The notes under the pieces are model-generated. The model ran no database searches. It was not told the DNA's origin and saw nothing but the letters and a program-made list of their open reading frames with translations. Below, one piece after another: positions 16,930 to 26,505 of a stretch of 64,000 nt of DNA. The stretch lies in contig CAZDWJ010000008.1 in the NCBI GenBank assembly GCA_964509195.1, positions 1-64,000 of the forward strand, written 5' to 3'. The stretch is from UBA4802 sp964509195. Lineage in GTDB: Bacteria > Spirochaetota > UBA4802 > UB4802. The translations under genes and the position numbers were made by a program. How positions within the stretch are numbered: the first letter of the stretch is position 1; each line of letters opens with the position of its first letter.

Positions 16930-16989
16930 AAGGGTAAATGATACTTAGTAAAGATGTGGCATGCAGCTTTTTTAGTATTGGTTACCCTT
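16930..16989 (+). promoter_or_regulatory. Two-part hairpin in the rplJ-rplL spacer
   Basis: Outer arms AAGGGTAA (16930-16937) and TTACCCTT (16982-16989) pair perfectly. Inside them, ATACT (16941-16945) and AGTAT (16974-16978) pair, with 3-base internal loops on both sides. The apical loop holds GCATGC. The fold fits an mRNA processing or translation-control element that could raise rplL output relative to rplJ. There is no U-tract after it. Confidence 0.6.
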
Positions 16990-17052
16990 ATAGGTTTTTA
17001 CGACTAAAGTTCGTATTAACTTCAAGATTCACTAAGTATAAGGAGTAACGTA

Positions 17053-17439
17053 ATGGCAAAGTTATCAGTACAGGAATTGTTGGAAGCAATTGGTAGTTTA
17101 ACGCTTGTTGAAGCAGCTGAACTTGTTAAGGCTATGGAAGAGAAGTTTGGCATTTCAGCAGCAGCACCCGTTGCGGTAGCAGCAGCACCCGTTGCAGGTG
17201 GTGCAGCGGCTGCAGAAGTTGAGGAGAAAACAGAATTTGATGTTATCCTCACTGGTTTTGGTGATAACAAGATCAATGTTATCAAGGAAGTCAGAGCAAT
17301 TACCGGTTTGGGTTTAAAAGAAGCCAAAGACCTGGTAGAAGCTGGTGGTAAACCAGTAAAGGAAAAGGTTTCAAAGGAAGAAGCTGAGAAGATTAAAAAG
17401 CAGCTTGAAGAAGCTGGAGCAACTGTCGAGATTAAGTAA
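17053..17439 (+). CDS. rplL: 50S ribosomal protein L7/L12
   Basis: L12 is the multicopy stalk protein that recruits translation GTPases. The 128-aa chain has the N-terminal dimer helices (LSVQELLEAIGSLTLVEAAEL) and an Ala/Val/Pro hinge at about 36-55 (AAAPVAVAAAPVAGGAAAAE). The C-terminal factor-binding domain contains KINVIKEVRAITGLGLKEAKDLVE. AAGGAG lies 8 bases before the ATG. It sits between two strong hairpins, which suits a gene needing several times more protein than its neighbours. Confidence 0.97.
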   Translation: MAKLSVQELLEAIGSLTLVEAAELVKAMEEKFGISAAAPVAVAAAPVAGGAAAAEVEEKTEFDVILTGFGDNKINVIKEVRAITGLGLKEAKDLVEAGGKPVKEKVSKEEAEKIKKQLEEAGATVEIK

Positions 17440-17491
17440 CATTTTACACGTAAAATATCTTGAAAAGATTCTTGTAATACTGTATATTGAA

Positions 17492-17536
17492 AACAGTAGT
17501 AGGTTTGGTTGCGATGCGATCAAACCTACTGTTGTT
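17492..17536 (+). promoter_or_regulatory. Long hairpin between rplL and rpoB (attenuator/processing site)
   Basis: The 16-base arms 17492-17507 and 17521-17536 pair along their full length with two G-U wobbles around a 13-base loop. The stem includes the perfect block GTAGGTTTG/CAAACCTAC. No T-run follows directly. In E. coli the same junction has a partial terminator and an RNase III site that reduce rpoBC expression relative to rplL; a similar role is inferred here. Confidence 0.65.
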
Positions 17537-17708
17537 GAGATTTACAAAATTCAGTGTTTTTTGTCTTGTGTAATAAATTATAATGCCCCAAAAAGTATGA
17601 ACAAAACAATACACGATCAACATCATGTTGCAATAATTAATTATCGATTGCCCGATTTTCTTCATAATTTTGGCTTAGTGTGAATAAATCTTATTTTAGG
17701 TGTATACT

Positions 17709-20700
17709 ATGCAAAAACAACAAAAAGTAATCCGTTTTGGTAAAATAAAACCTGGCATCGGCTTACCAAATTTGATCGAAAATCAAACCGAATCGTTTAA
17801 ATGGTTTTTACAGAAAGATGTTGCGCCTTCAAAAAGAAAGAATCAGGGCCTTCAGGCGGTATTTATTGAAACATTTCCAATTGTAAGCCCCAATGATGAT
17901 ATAGAACTTGAATTTGTTGAATATGAATTAGGTGAACCAAAATATAATGTGCAGGAATGCAAGGAACGCGATGTCACGTATGCTGCTCCTCTCAAAGCAA
18001 CGATACGTCTTATAAAAAAAGATACAATGGAAGTCCGTGAACAATCTGTATATATGGGTGATATCCCATTGATGACAGAAAGCGGCACATTCATTATTAA
18101 TGGTGCAGAACGCGTTGTCGTCAACCAGTTACACAGGTCACCAGGTATCTTCTTTTTCTGGGATGAAGTAGAAAGAATGTACAGTGCACGCGTAATACCT
18201 GACCGAGGATCGTGGCTTGAATTTGAAATGGATCCTAAGGGCCTTATAGTAGCCCGTATTGACAGAAAGAAAAAGTTCCCTGCTACAATCATACTTAAAG
18301 CATTAGGCTATAATACCAATGAAGAGATAATCAAGCTTTTCTATGCTACTAAAAAGATAACACTTACGGAAGAAAAAGATTACGAATTGCTTAAAAACAA
18401 GCGCGTGGCTTCTGATGTTATTAACCCGGAAACTGGAGAAGTTTTGTTGGAAGCCGGGGAACGTATAACTATTGACTATGTTGATATATTGCGTGATGAA
18501 AAAATAAAAGCAGTAGAAATAATAGAGTTCCCTAAAAATAAAGATGATGCGTACATTATTACCTCTTTAGAGAAAGATGATTGTAAGAGCTCAGAAGAGG
18601 CATTGTTGAAATTACACCAGATGCTTCGTCCTGGTGAGCCTACCAATATCGACAATGCACGTGAGATATTTAACAGATTATTCTTTGATCCACGGACATA
18701 CAGTCTGGGTGGTGTTGGTCGTTATAAAATAAATAAAAAATTTGGTTTTGACATGAAAGAGGTAAAAGAAGATTACCTCAGAAAAGATGATATAGTGCAG
18801 ACAGTTAAGTATTTAATAAACCTTATTGCTGAAGTTGATGGGTATATCGTTGATGATATTGACCATTTAGGGAATAGAAGAATTCGCCCCGTTGGAGAGC
18901 TTATTCAGAATCAGATAAAGATTGGTTTCCAGCGCATGGAGCGAGTTATTAAGGAGCGGATGACCATTCAGGATGTTGATGTAGTTACTCCACAGGCACT
19001 TATTAGCATAAAGCCAATTACTGCAGTTATTAATGAGTTTTTTGGCTCAAGCCAGCTGTCGCAGTTTATGGATCAGACTAATCCATTGTCCGAGCTGACC
19101 CATAAGCGGCGTCTTAATGCGCTGGGGCCAGGTGGATTAACACGTGAGCGTGCCGGGTTTGAAGTGCGCGATGTTCACCCATCACATTATGGAAGAATGT
19201 GCCCCATAGAAACTCCTGAAGGGCCAAATATTGGTTTAATCATTTCAATGAGTACATATGCTCGCATTAATGATTACGGTTTCCTTGAAACGCCGTACAA
19301 GGTTGTTGAAAATGGTAGAGTTACTGATAAGGTAGAGTACCTTACTGCTGATGAAGAGGATAAATATTTTATAGCACAGGCCAATGCTCAGATTGATGAA
19401 AACGGTAAGTTTGTTGACAACCTTATCCCATGCCGCCATAGAGGCGATTTCCCCTATAAACGCCCTGAAGAAATCCAGTATATGGACGTGTCTCCTGACC
19501 AGGTATTTTCAGTATCAACATGTCTCATACCATTCCTGGAACACGATGATGCTAATCGTGCACTTATGGGTTCAAATATGCAGCGCCAGGCTGTGCCACT
19601 GCTGACAGAAGAAGTGCCTCTTGTGGGGACAGGCATGGAAGGGCCGGCAGCTATGGATTCAGGTGTTGTAGTTAAAGCAAAGCGTGCAGGTGAAGTGATC
19701 TATGCAGATGCTAAAGTAATCAGGGTAAAAACATCCAGCGGTGAGATTGATGAATATACCCTCCAGAAGTTTAAACGGACAAATCAGGGTACATGTTTTA
19801 ACCAGAAGCCGATAGTGCGTAAAGGTCAGAAAGTCAAAACGGGCGATATCCTAGCAGACGGCCCTGCAACTGATAATGGTAAATTAGCTTTAGGTAAAAA
19901 TATTCTGGTAGCATTTATGCCATGGATGGGATATAACTTTGAGGATGCAATACTGCTTTCAGAACGCCTGGTATATGATGATGTGTATACATCACTGCAT
20001 ATAGAGCAATTTGAGATAGAGGCCAGGGAAACCAAGCTTGGGAGGGAAGTGATCACCCGTGACATCCCTAATTTGAGCGAGAAGGCATTCAGAGACCTTG
20101 ATGAAAATGGAATTGTGCGAATTGGTGCCTATGTTGCTCCTGGTGATATTCTGGTTGGTAAGGTTACCCCAAAAGGTGAACAGGACCTTACCCCAGAGTA
20201 CAAATTGCTACATTCTATATTTGGTGAAAAAGCTCGTGAAGTCCGTGATACTTCTCTACGCGTTCCAAACGGTGTTGAAGGAATAGTCATTGATGTGAAG
20301 CGTTTTTCCCGTGAAAATGGCGATGAGTTGTCTGCTGGCGTGGAAGAGCTTGTTAAGGTGTATATTGCTTCAAAACGAAAAATATCAGTTGGCGATAAAA
20401 TGGCAGGTCGTCATGGTAATAAAGGTGTTATCTCAAGAATTGTACCTGTATATGATATGCCGTATTTGCCTGATGGCACACCAGTTGACATCGTTCTTAA
20501 TCCACTATCGGTACCATCCCGAATGAATTTAGGGCAGCTTTTGGAAACTGAGTTGGGTTGGGCAGCAAAAGAGTTAGGGTTTATAGCTGAATGCCCCATT
20601 TTTGATAGCCCTGAAGAATCGGAGATACGTGAGCTTCTGAAAAAAGCAGGATTGCCTGAAACATCAAAGACTGTTCTATATAATGGGCAGACAGGTGAGC

Positions 20701-21158
20701 CGTTTGAAAGTGAGGTTATGGTTGGTTATATCTACATGCTGAAGCTAGCACATATGGTTGATGACAAGATTCATGCACGTTCAACCGGTCCATATTCACT
20801 GGTAACACAGCAGCCATTAGGCGGTAAGGCACAGTTTGGCGGTCAGCGCCTGGGTGAGATGGAAGTGTGGGCACTTGAGGCGTATGGTGCGGCATACACA
20901 TTACAGGAGCTTCTCACGGTAAAATCTGACGACATGTTAGGGCGTGCACGGATTTATGAAGCGATAGTAAAAGGGATTAACACCACCTCGCCGGGTATTC
21001 CTGAATCGTTTAATGTATTAGTACAGGAGTTGCGTGGTCTTGCACTGGATGTCAGGATTTATGACGACAATGGTAGTGAAATAAATCTCTCTGAATGGAG
21101 CGAAGGCTTCAGCAAACCAAAGAGAAAAATCAAGCTTGAAACGCTTGAGAATGAGTAA
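17709..21158 (+). CDS. rpoB: RNA polymerase beta subunit
   Basis: This is the catalytic beta subunit, 1149 aa from ATG 17709 (AGGTG six bases upstream; an in-frame GTG at 17700 is less likely). The rifampicin-pocket region is intact: GSSQLSQFMDQTNPLSE, then THKRRLNALGPGGLTRERAG. Residue N470 takes the place of E. coli Ser531. Asn here is the known spirochaete state and predicts intrinsic rifampicin resistance. Further on are GDKMAGRHGNKGV and the C-terminal LGGKAQFGGQRLGEMEVWALEA that contacts beta'. rpoC follows 42 bp later. Confidence 0.98.
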   Translation: MQKQQKVIRFGKIKPGIGLPNLIENQTESFKWFLQKDVAPSKRKNQGLQAVFIETFPIVSPNDDIELEFVEYELGEPKYNVQECKERDVTYAAPLKATIRLIKKDTMEVREQSVYMGDIPLMTESGTFIINGAERVVVNQLHRSPGIFFFWDEVERMYSARVIPDRGSWLEFEMDPKGLIVARIDRKKKFPATIILKALGYNTNEEIIKLFYATKKITLTEEKDYELLKNKRVASDVINPETGEVLLEAGERITIDYVDILRDEKIKAVEIIEFPKNKDDAYIITSLEKDDCKSSEEALLKLHQMLRPGEPTNIDNAREIFNRLFFDPRTYSLGGVGRYKINKKFGFDMKEVKEDYLRKDDIVQTVKYLINLIAEVDGYIVDDIDHLGNRRIRPVGELIQNQIKIGFQRMERVIKERMTIQDVDVVTPQALISIKPITAVINEFFGSSQLSQFMDQTNPLSELTHKRRLNALGPGGLTRERAGFEVRDVHPSHYGRMCPIETPEGPNIGLIISMSTYARINDYGFLETPYKVVENGRVTDKVEYLTADEEDKYFIAQANAQIDENGKFVDNLIPCRHRGDFPYKRPEEIQYMDVSPDQVFSVSTCLIPFLEHDDANRALMGSNMQRQAVPLLTEEVPLVGTGMEGPAAMDSGVVVKAKRAGEVIYADAKVIRVKTSSGEIDEYTLQKFKRTNQGTCFNQKPIVRKGQKVKTGDILADGPATDNGKLALGKNILVAFMPWMGYNFEDAILLSERLVYDDVYTSLHIEQFEIEARETKLGREVITRDIPNLSEKAFRDLDENGIVRIGAYVAPGDILVGKVTPKGEQDLTPEYKLLHSIFGEKAREVRDTSLRVPNGVEGIVIDVKRFSRENGDELSAGVEELVKVYIASKRKISVGDKMAGRHGNKGVISRIVPVYDMPYLPDGTPVDIVLNPLSVPSRMNLGQLLETELGWAAKELGFIAECPIFDSPEESEIRELLKKAGLPETSKTVLYNGQTGEPFESEVMVGYIYMLKLAHMVDDKIHARSTGPYSLVTQQPLGGKAQFGGQRLGEMEVWALEAYGAAYTLQELLTVKSDDMLGRARIYEAIVKGINTTSPGIPESFNVLVQELRGLALDVRIYDDNGSEINLSEWSEGFSKPKRKIKLETLENE

Positions 21159-21200
21159 CAAGGACGTTATAAAATTTAATAAAGGTAAGAAGGTAATACG

Positions 21201-24200
21201 ATGAGAGATTTTAATGATTTCAATTCAATTCAAATAAAGCTGGCTTCTCCTGATATGATCCGCGAATGGTCATATGGTGAAGTAAAAAAACCTGAAACAA
21301 TTAACTATCGTACCTTAAAACCTGAAAGAGACGGGCTTTTTTGTGAAAGAATATTTGGTACAACAAAAGAATGGGAATGCTATTGCGGTAAGTTTAAATC
21401 TATTAGATATAAAGGCGTGGTATGTGACCGTTGTGGTGTAGAGGTGACACATTATAAAGTACGCCGTGAGCGTGGAGGACATATTGAACTGGCATGTCCA
21501 GTGGCTCATATATGGTATTATCGGTCGGTACCATCTAGAATTGGGCTATTGCTAAATTTAACAGTCAATGAACTAAAATCTATACTTTATTATGAAAAAT
21601 ATGTTGTTCTTGATCCCGCTGATTCTGATTTAAAATATGGCGATGTAATTGATGAAGACACCTTTAACCATTATTATGAAACATATGGCGATGAATTTGT
21701 AGCAGATATGGGTGCTGCAGCAATCAAGGAGATGTTGCGCAGGATAGACCTTGATGGTGAGGCACGTGAATTACGAAGTAAAATCGCCGGACAGGATAAG
21801 CTGAAGGTAGATAAAAAAGATATAAAACGGCTTGAGTTGATTGAAGCCTTCAGGGATTCAGGCAACAGACCAGAGTGGATGATACTGGATGTTGTTCCGG
21901 TAATTCCTCCGGAACTTAGGCCAATGGTTCAGCTGGATGGTGGAAGGTTTGCAACATCCGACCTCAATGACCTTTACCGTCGTGTTATTAACAGAAACAA
22001 TCGGTTAAAGCGATTGCTACTCCTGAGGGCACCTGACATTATAGTAAGAAATGAAAAACGCATGCTGCAGGAAGCTGTTGATGCGCTATTCGATAACAGC
22101 AAGCGCAAACGCGCAGTAAAAGGAAAAGCTAACAGGCCATTAAAGTCGCTCAGTGATATGTTGAAGGGCAAGCAGGGGCGTTTCAGACAGAACCTTTTGG
22201 GGAAACGAGTTGATTATTCTGGACGTTCCGTTATAGTTATTGGGCCTGAACTCAAATTACATCAGTGTGGTTTGCCTAAGAAGATGGCTGTGGAATTGTT
22301 TAAACCATTCATCATGAAACGGCTGGTTGACAAAGGATTTGTGCAGAATATTAAATCCGCCAAAAAGATGGTAGAAAATGAAAGACCAGAAGTATGGGAA
22401 GTACTGGAAGAGGTTATAGCTGAACATCCAGTACTCCTAAACCGTGCTCCTACGTTGCACCGTTTAGGAATACAAGCATTTGAGCCTGTACTTGTAGAAG
22501 GCAAGGCTATTAAACTTCATCCATTAGTATGCCATGCATATAATGCGGACTTTGATGGTGACCAGATGGCAGTTCATGTGCCACTATCGCCACGAGCACA
22601 GATAGAATGCTGGACATTAATGCTTTCAGCAAACAACTTGCTTAACCCTGCAAATGGACAGCCTATAGTAACGCCAACTCAGGATATTGTTTTAGGAATT
22701 TATTACTTAACTTCTGAATTAAAAAGCGAAACTGAGAATCTCCCGTATTTTGGATCAATGGATGAAGTATTGTATGCACTAGAATTTAAGCAAATAAAAT
22801 ACAGAACCAGAATTAAATATATGATGGGTGGTGATTTCATCGAAACAACGCCCGGCAGATTAATCTTTAATGAGAAACTCCCTGCAGGATTTCCATTTGT
22901 CAACTATACAGTTAATGATAAGGAACTATCGAAAATTATTTCAAAGATATTCAGAGAATATGGCCCAACCGCAACAGTAAAGGTACTTGATGATATAAAA
23001 GAATTAGGGTACAAATACGCAACATACTTTGGGCCTACTATCTCAACAAGTGATGTAAAGGTTCCACCTCTCAAGGATGAGTTGATTAAAAAATCCAATG
23101 AAATGCTGGAAAAGATAGAGAATGAATACCGTAATGGTTATATAACCAATGAAGAGCGGTATAACCGTGTGATTGACCTGTGGACAAAAACAAATGAAGA
23201 AGTTACAGAGGTTATGTTTAATACGATGGCACAGGATGCAGAGGGGTTTAACCCAATATACATCATGGCACAGTCCGGTGCACGAGGGAGTAAACAGCAG
23301 ATACGACAGCTTGCTGGTATGCGTGGGCTTATGGCAAAACCAAGTGGTGAAATTATTGATGTGCCAATCAAGTCAAACTTTAAAGAAGGGCTGACAGTAC
23401 TTGAATATTTTATTTCCACAAACGGTGCACGGAAAGGTCTGGCCGATACCGCGTTGAAAACAGCTGATGCGGGGTATTTAACACGAAGGCTTGTTGATAT
23501 AGCACAGGATGTTGTTATAACTATGGATGATTGTGGCACTTCTATAGGAATTGATGTGGGTGCATTAAGAGAAGGCGATGAAGTAGTAGAATCTATAGGG
23601 TCAAGGGTATTGGGCAGGACATTGCTGTATGACCTTTATCATCCGGTGACCAACGAGATTATTTGTAAAAGCGGTGAATTAATAACTGAGGAGATTGCAG
23701 AAAAGATAGATGAATTGGGCCTGGATCGCATAACAATAAGATCCGTCTTGACGTGTGAAGCTAGACATGGTGTGTGTGCACGTTGCTATGGAAGAAATTT
23801 AGCAACTGCACGGATGGTTGATATTGGAGAAGCAGTAGGAATTATTGCCGCACAATCGATTGGGCAGCCTGGTACTCAGTTAACCATGCGTACATTCCAT
23901 ATTGGAGGAACCGCGTCCCATGTTGTTGAGGAAAGTGAAATCAGTTTTAATTACCCTGTGTACATTAAGGAAACTACATTCAAAACAGTAAAGACTGAGG
24001 ATGAACAGGGTGAAAAGAAAACAATATCCGTGCGACGTGGGTATATAGTGTTACAGAGATTGCTTGAAGAAATTGCAGTAAAAAGTGGTGAAGTACAGGT
24101 GAATGATGGTGACAGAGTATATAGTGGGACACCAATAGTAAAAAAATCAGACGGTTCATTTGTGGTGACAACCAAATCTGGGGTGGTTAAACTTGAGAAG

Positions 24201-25406
24201 TCCAAGGTATATATTCTTGGTGAGCCTAATATGATACCTGTTAACATTGGCTCAGTCATTTATTTAAAATCAGACAAATTTTATCCAGTCAATCCGCAAA
24301 CAGGTAAAACCGATGTTCTTGTTAAGTTTGATCCGTGGAATGAACCTATATTAACTGAAATAAATGGCAAGGTTAAATTTATTGATATTGAGATTAATAA
24401 GAGCATGCGTGAGGAAGTAGATCCACAGACTCATCAGCTCAAAAGGATTATTGTTGAAGCAAAGACTGAAAAATTGCAACCTGCTATAGAAGTATCTTCA
24501 GCCGATGAAACATTTAACTATCTGTTGCCCAAAGGAGCACACCTATTTGTTGAAGATGGACAGACGGTGAAGGCTGGTACTATAATAGCCAAGATACCAA
24601 AAGAAGTGGAGAAGACAAAAGATATCACCGGTGGTTTGCCACGCGTTGCTGAGCTATTTGAAGCACGTACTCCAAAGGATAAAGCAACCATATCCGAAAT
24701 TGATGGACGTGTAAAAATAGGTGACACTGTCAAGAATAAACGAAAGATTAGTATCACTGGTGATGATGGCGAAACACGTGAGTATCAGATTCCTGCTTCA
24801 AAATATTTGCGGGTTCAGGATGGAGACTGGATCAATAAAGGCGATAAGATAGATGATGGCCCAATAGATCCACATGATATTCTTGATATTAAAGGACCAC
24901 GTGAACTTGAGAAGTTTTTAGTGAATGAGATACAGGAAGTATACCGGCTACAGGGTGTTCAGATCAATGATAAGCACATAGAGATTATTGTACGCCAGAT
25001 GTTAAGAAAAGTTATAATTGAAGATCCCGGTGATACAAGTTTCGTGGTAGATCAAATAGTTGATAAGTTTGAATTTGATGATGAAAATATGCGTGTTGAA
25101 AAGGAAGGTGGTAAGGCAGCTTCTGCCAAGCCGGTGCTCATGGGTATAACGAAATCTGCCCTCAATACTGAATCGTTTATTTCCGCTGCATCGTTCCAGG
25201 AAACAACGAGAGTGTTAACTGAAGCTGCAATAAAAGGGAAAATTGACAGGTTACGAGGATTAAAAGAAAACGTGATTATTGGTCACCTAATACCTGCGGG
25301 TACTGGGGTACGGGAGTACAATAAGGTTAAAGTGTATCAGAAAGTGCAGGGTGACCTTGATGGTGTAGCAAAGGAAGCAGAGGAGGAAATCCCTGCGGAA
25401 AAGTAA
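21201..25406 (+). CDS. rpoC: RNA polymerase beta' subunit
   Basis: Beta' carries the active-site magnesium. The 1401-aa protein shows the N-terminal zinc site (CYCGKFK...CDRCGVEV, about residues 60-80). NADFDGDQMAVHVPLS holds the catalytic aspartates near residue 448-455. The second zinc site CEARHGVCARCYG is near 852, followed by the bridge/trigger-loop region GEAVGIIAAQSIGQPGTQLT. The C-terminal region ITKSALNTESFISAASFQET is complete. Length is close to E. coli (1407 aa). A promoter-bearing inverted repeat separates it from rpsL. Confidence 0.98.
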   Translation: MRDFNDFNSIQIKLASPDMIREWSYGEVKKPETINYRTLKPERDGLFCERIFGTTKEWECYCGKFKSIRYKGVVCDRCGVEVTHYKVRRERGGHIELACPVAHIWYYRSVPSRIGLLLNLTVNELKSILYYEKYVVLDPADSDLKYGDVIDEDTFNHYYETYGDEFVADMGAAAIKEMLRRIDLDGEARELRSKIAGQDKLKVDKKDIKRLELIEAFRDSGNRPEWMILDVVPVIPPELRPMVQLDGGRFATSDLNDLYRRVINRNNRLKRLLLLRAPDIIVRNEKRMLQEAVDALFDNSKRKRAVKGKANRPLKSLSDMLKGKQGRFRQNLLGKRVDYSGRSVIVIGPELKLHQCGLPKKMAVELFKPFIMKRLVDKGFVQNIKSAKKMVENERPEVWEVLEEVIAEHPVLLNRAPTLHRLGIQAFEPVLVEGKAIKLHPLVCHAYNADFDGDQMAVHVPLSPRAQIECWTLMLSANNLLNPANGQPIVTPTQDIVLGIYYLTSELKSETENLPYFGSMDEVLYALEFKQIKYRTRIKYMMGGDFIETTPGRLIFNEKLPAGFPFVNYTVNDKELSKIISKIFREYGPTATVKVLDDIKELGYKYATYFGPTISTSDVKVPPLKDELIKKSNEMLEKIENEYRNGYITNEERYNRVIDLWTKTNEEVTEVMFNTMAQDAEGFNPIYIMAQSGARGSKQQIRQLAGMRGLMAKPSGEIIDVPIKSNFKEGLTVLEYFISTNGARKGLADTALKTADAGYLTRRLVDIAQDVVITMDDCGTSIGIDVGALREGDEVVESIGSRVLGRTLLYDLYHPVTNEIICKSGELITEEIAEKIDELGLDRITIRSVLTCEARHGVCARCYGRNLATARMVDIGEAVGIIAAQSIGQPGTQLTMRTFHIGGTASHVVEESEISFNYPVYIKETTFKTVKTEDEQGEKKTISVRRGYIVLQRLLEEIAVKSGEVQVNDGDRVYSGTPIVKKSDGSFVVTTKSGVVKLEKSKVYILGEPNMIPVNIGSVIYLKSDKFYPVNPQTGKTDVLVKFDPWNEPILTEINGKVKFIDIEINKSMREEVDPQTHQLKRIIVEAKTEKLQPAIEVSSADETFNYLLPKGAHLFVEDGQTVKAGTIIAKIPKEVEKTKDITGGLPRVAELFEARTPKDKATISEIDGRVKIGDTVKNKRKISITGDDGETREYQIPASKYLRVQDGDWINKGDKIDDGPIDPHDILDIKGPRELEKFLVNEIQEVYRLQGVQINDKHIEIIVRQMLRKVIIEDPGDTSFVVDQIVDKFEFDDENMRVEKEGGKAASAKPVLMGITKSALNTESFISAASFQETTRVLTEAAIKGKIDRLRGLKENVIIGHLIPAGTGVREYNKVKVYQKVQGDLDGVAKEAEEEIPAEK

Positions 25407-25435
25407 AATTTCTTGACAATTCAATGCGTAAATTT

Positions 25436-25475
25436 GATTAATCACTTTCAATTAAAATTTTGAAAGTGATTAATC
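25436..25475. promoter_or_regulatory. Perfect 16-bp inverted repeat between rpoC and rpsL
   Basis: The arms 25436-25451 and 25460-25475 are perfect complements (GATTAATCACTTTCAA and its inverse) with an 8-base loop. The second arm begins with the -35 hexamer of the downstream promoter. It could act as an operator, as an rpoC 3' mRNA end, or as both. It lacks a terminator U-tract. Confidence 0.6.
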
Positions 25476-25488
25476 TGTATAATATAAT
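25460..25488 (+). promoter_or_regulatory. Strong promoter candidate for the rpsL operon
   Basis: TTGAAA (25460-25465), 17 bp, then a perfect TATAAT (25483-25488). Transcription would start near 25495, about 30 bases before rpsL. Other TATAAT-like words follow at once (25478-25503). Confidence 0.6.
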
Positions 25489-25523
25489 GATATAATATTT
25501 AAAATATGTAGTGAGGAGACAGG

Positions 25524-25898
25524 ATGCCTACAATTAATCAGTTAATCAGGAAAGGGAGATCTGAAAAGGTTAAAAAGTCAAAATCCCCGGCACTTAAGAG
25601 TTGCCCCCAGAAAAGAGGAGTATGTACTCGAGTAATGACTGTTACACCAAAAAAACCAAATTCAGCATTACGTAAGGTTGCCCGTGTAAGGTTGACCAAT
25701 GGTATAGAAGTAACAGCCTATATTCCTGGTATCGGCCACAATCTTCAGGAACACTCTGCCGTCCTTGTGCGAGGTGGAAGGGTAAAAGATTTACCAGGTG
25801 TACGGTATCATATCATCCGTGGCACACTGGATTCTTTAGGTGTTAATGACCGAAAGAAAGGTAGATCGAAATACGGCACTAAGAGGCCAAAAGCATAA
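25524..25898 (+). CDS. rpsL: 30S ribosomal protein S12
   Basis: S12 controls decoding accuracy at the A site. The 124-aa protein carries the conserved PTINQLIRKGR start, VTPKKPNSALRK (the lysine that streptomycin-resistance mutations usually change is wild type) and GRVKDLPGVRYH. The sequence predicts no ribosomal streptomycin resistance at these positions. GAGGAG lies 7 bases upstream of the ATG. It opens the str cluster rpsL-rpsG-fusA-tuf. Confidence 0.98.
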   Translation: MPTINQLIRKGRSEKVKKSKSPALKSCPQKRGVCTRVMTVTPKKPNSALRKVARVRLTNGIEVTAYIPGIGHNLQEHSAVLVRGGRVKDLPGVRYHIIRGTLDSLGVNDRKKGRSKYGTKRPKA

Positions 25899-25929
25899 TG
25901 TATAATAATTGGTATAGTGAGGTTTGATA

Positions 25930-26400
25930 ATGGCACGAAGGCGTAGACCAGCAAAACGGACAATTTTACCGGATCCAAAATATGGCAATATAGTTGTTTC
26001 AAAGTTTATTAACTGCATGATGTTGAAAGGCAAGAAGGGAGTTGCCGAACAGGCTTTTTATAAAGCTCTGGAACTCATAGGTGAACGGACTCAGAAAGAT
26101 CCTGTTGAAGTATTTATTACTTCACTTGAGAATGTGAAGCCACTTGTTGAGGTTAAATCACGGCGTGTTGGTGGAGCAACCTACCAGGTGCCTGTGGAAA
26201 TCAGGCCTGAAAGGCGTCAGGCACTGGCAATACGATGGATTATTAATAATGCCCGTAGCAGAAATGAAAAGACCATGTTTCAGAAGCTGGCAGGCGAGTT
26301 ATTGGATGCTTATAACAATACAGGTGCTTCAATAAAGAAAAAAGAAGATACTCATAAGATGGCAGAAGCTAATAAAGCGTTTGCACACTATAAATGGTAA
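25930..26400 (+). CDS. rpsG: 30S ribosomal protein S7
   Basis: S7 nucleates assembly of the 30S head and contacts the E site. The 156-aa protein has ARRRRPAKRTILPDPKYGN at the start, the hairpin region RRVGGATYQVPVEIRPERRQ, and the C-terminal helices ending AEANKAFAHYKW. I prefer ATG 25930 with GAGG seven bases upstream to a TTG two codons earlier. A terminator-like hairpin follows. Confidence 0.97.
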   Translation: MARRRRPAKRTILPDPKYGNIVVSKFINCMMLKGKKGVAEQAFYKALELIGERTQKDPVEVFITSLENVKPLVEVKSRRVGGATYQVPVEIRPERRQALAIRWIINNARSRNEKTMFQKLAGELLDAYNNTGASIKKKEDTHKMAEANKAFAHYKW

Positions 26401-26436
26401 TTGTGCGATAGTTCTTATTAAATATGTATCAAATTG

Positions 26437-26463
26437 AAATACCAGGGTATCCCCCTGGTATTT
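26437..26463 (+). terminator. Hairpin terminator or attenuator after rpsG
   Basis: AAATACCAGGG (26437-26447) and CCCTGGTATTT (26453-26463) form a perfect 11-bp stem with a 5-base loop. A T-rich but interrupted tail (GATGCTTTTATTTTA) follows. Partial termination before fusA is likely. Confidence 0.65.
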
Positions 26464-26505
26464 GATGCTTTTATTTTATGAAAAAATTATTTATCATTGG
26501 GTAGT

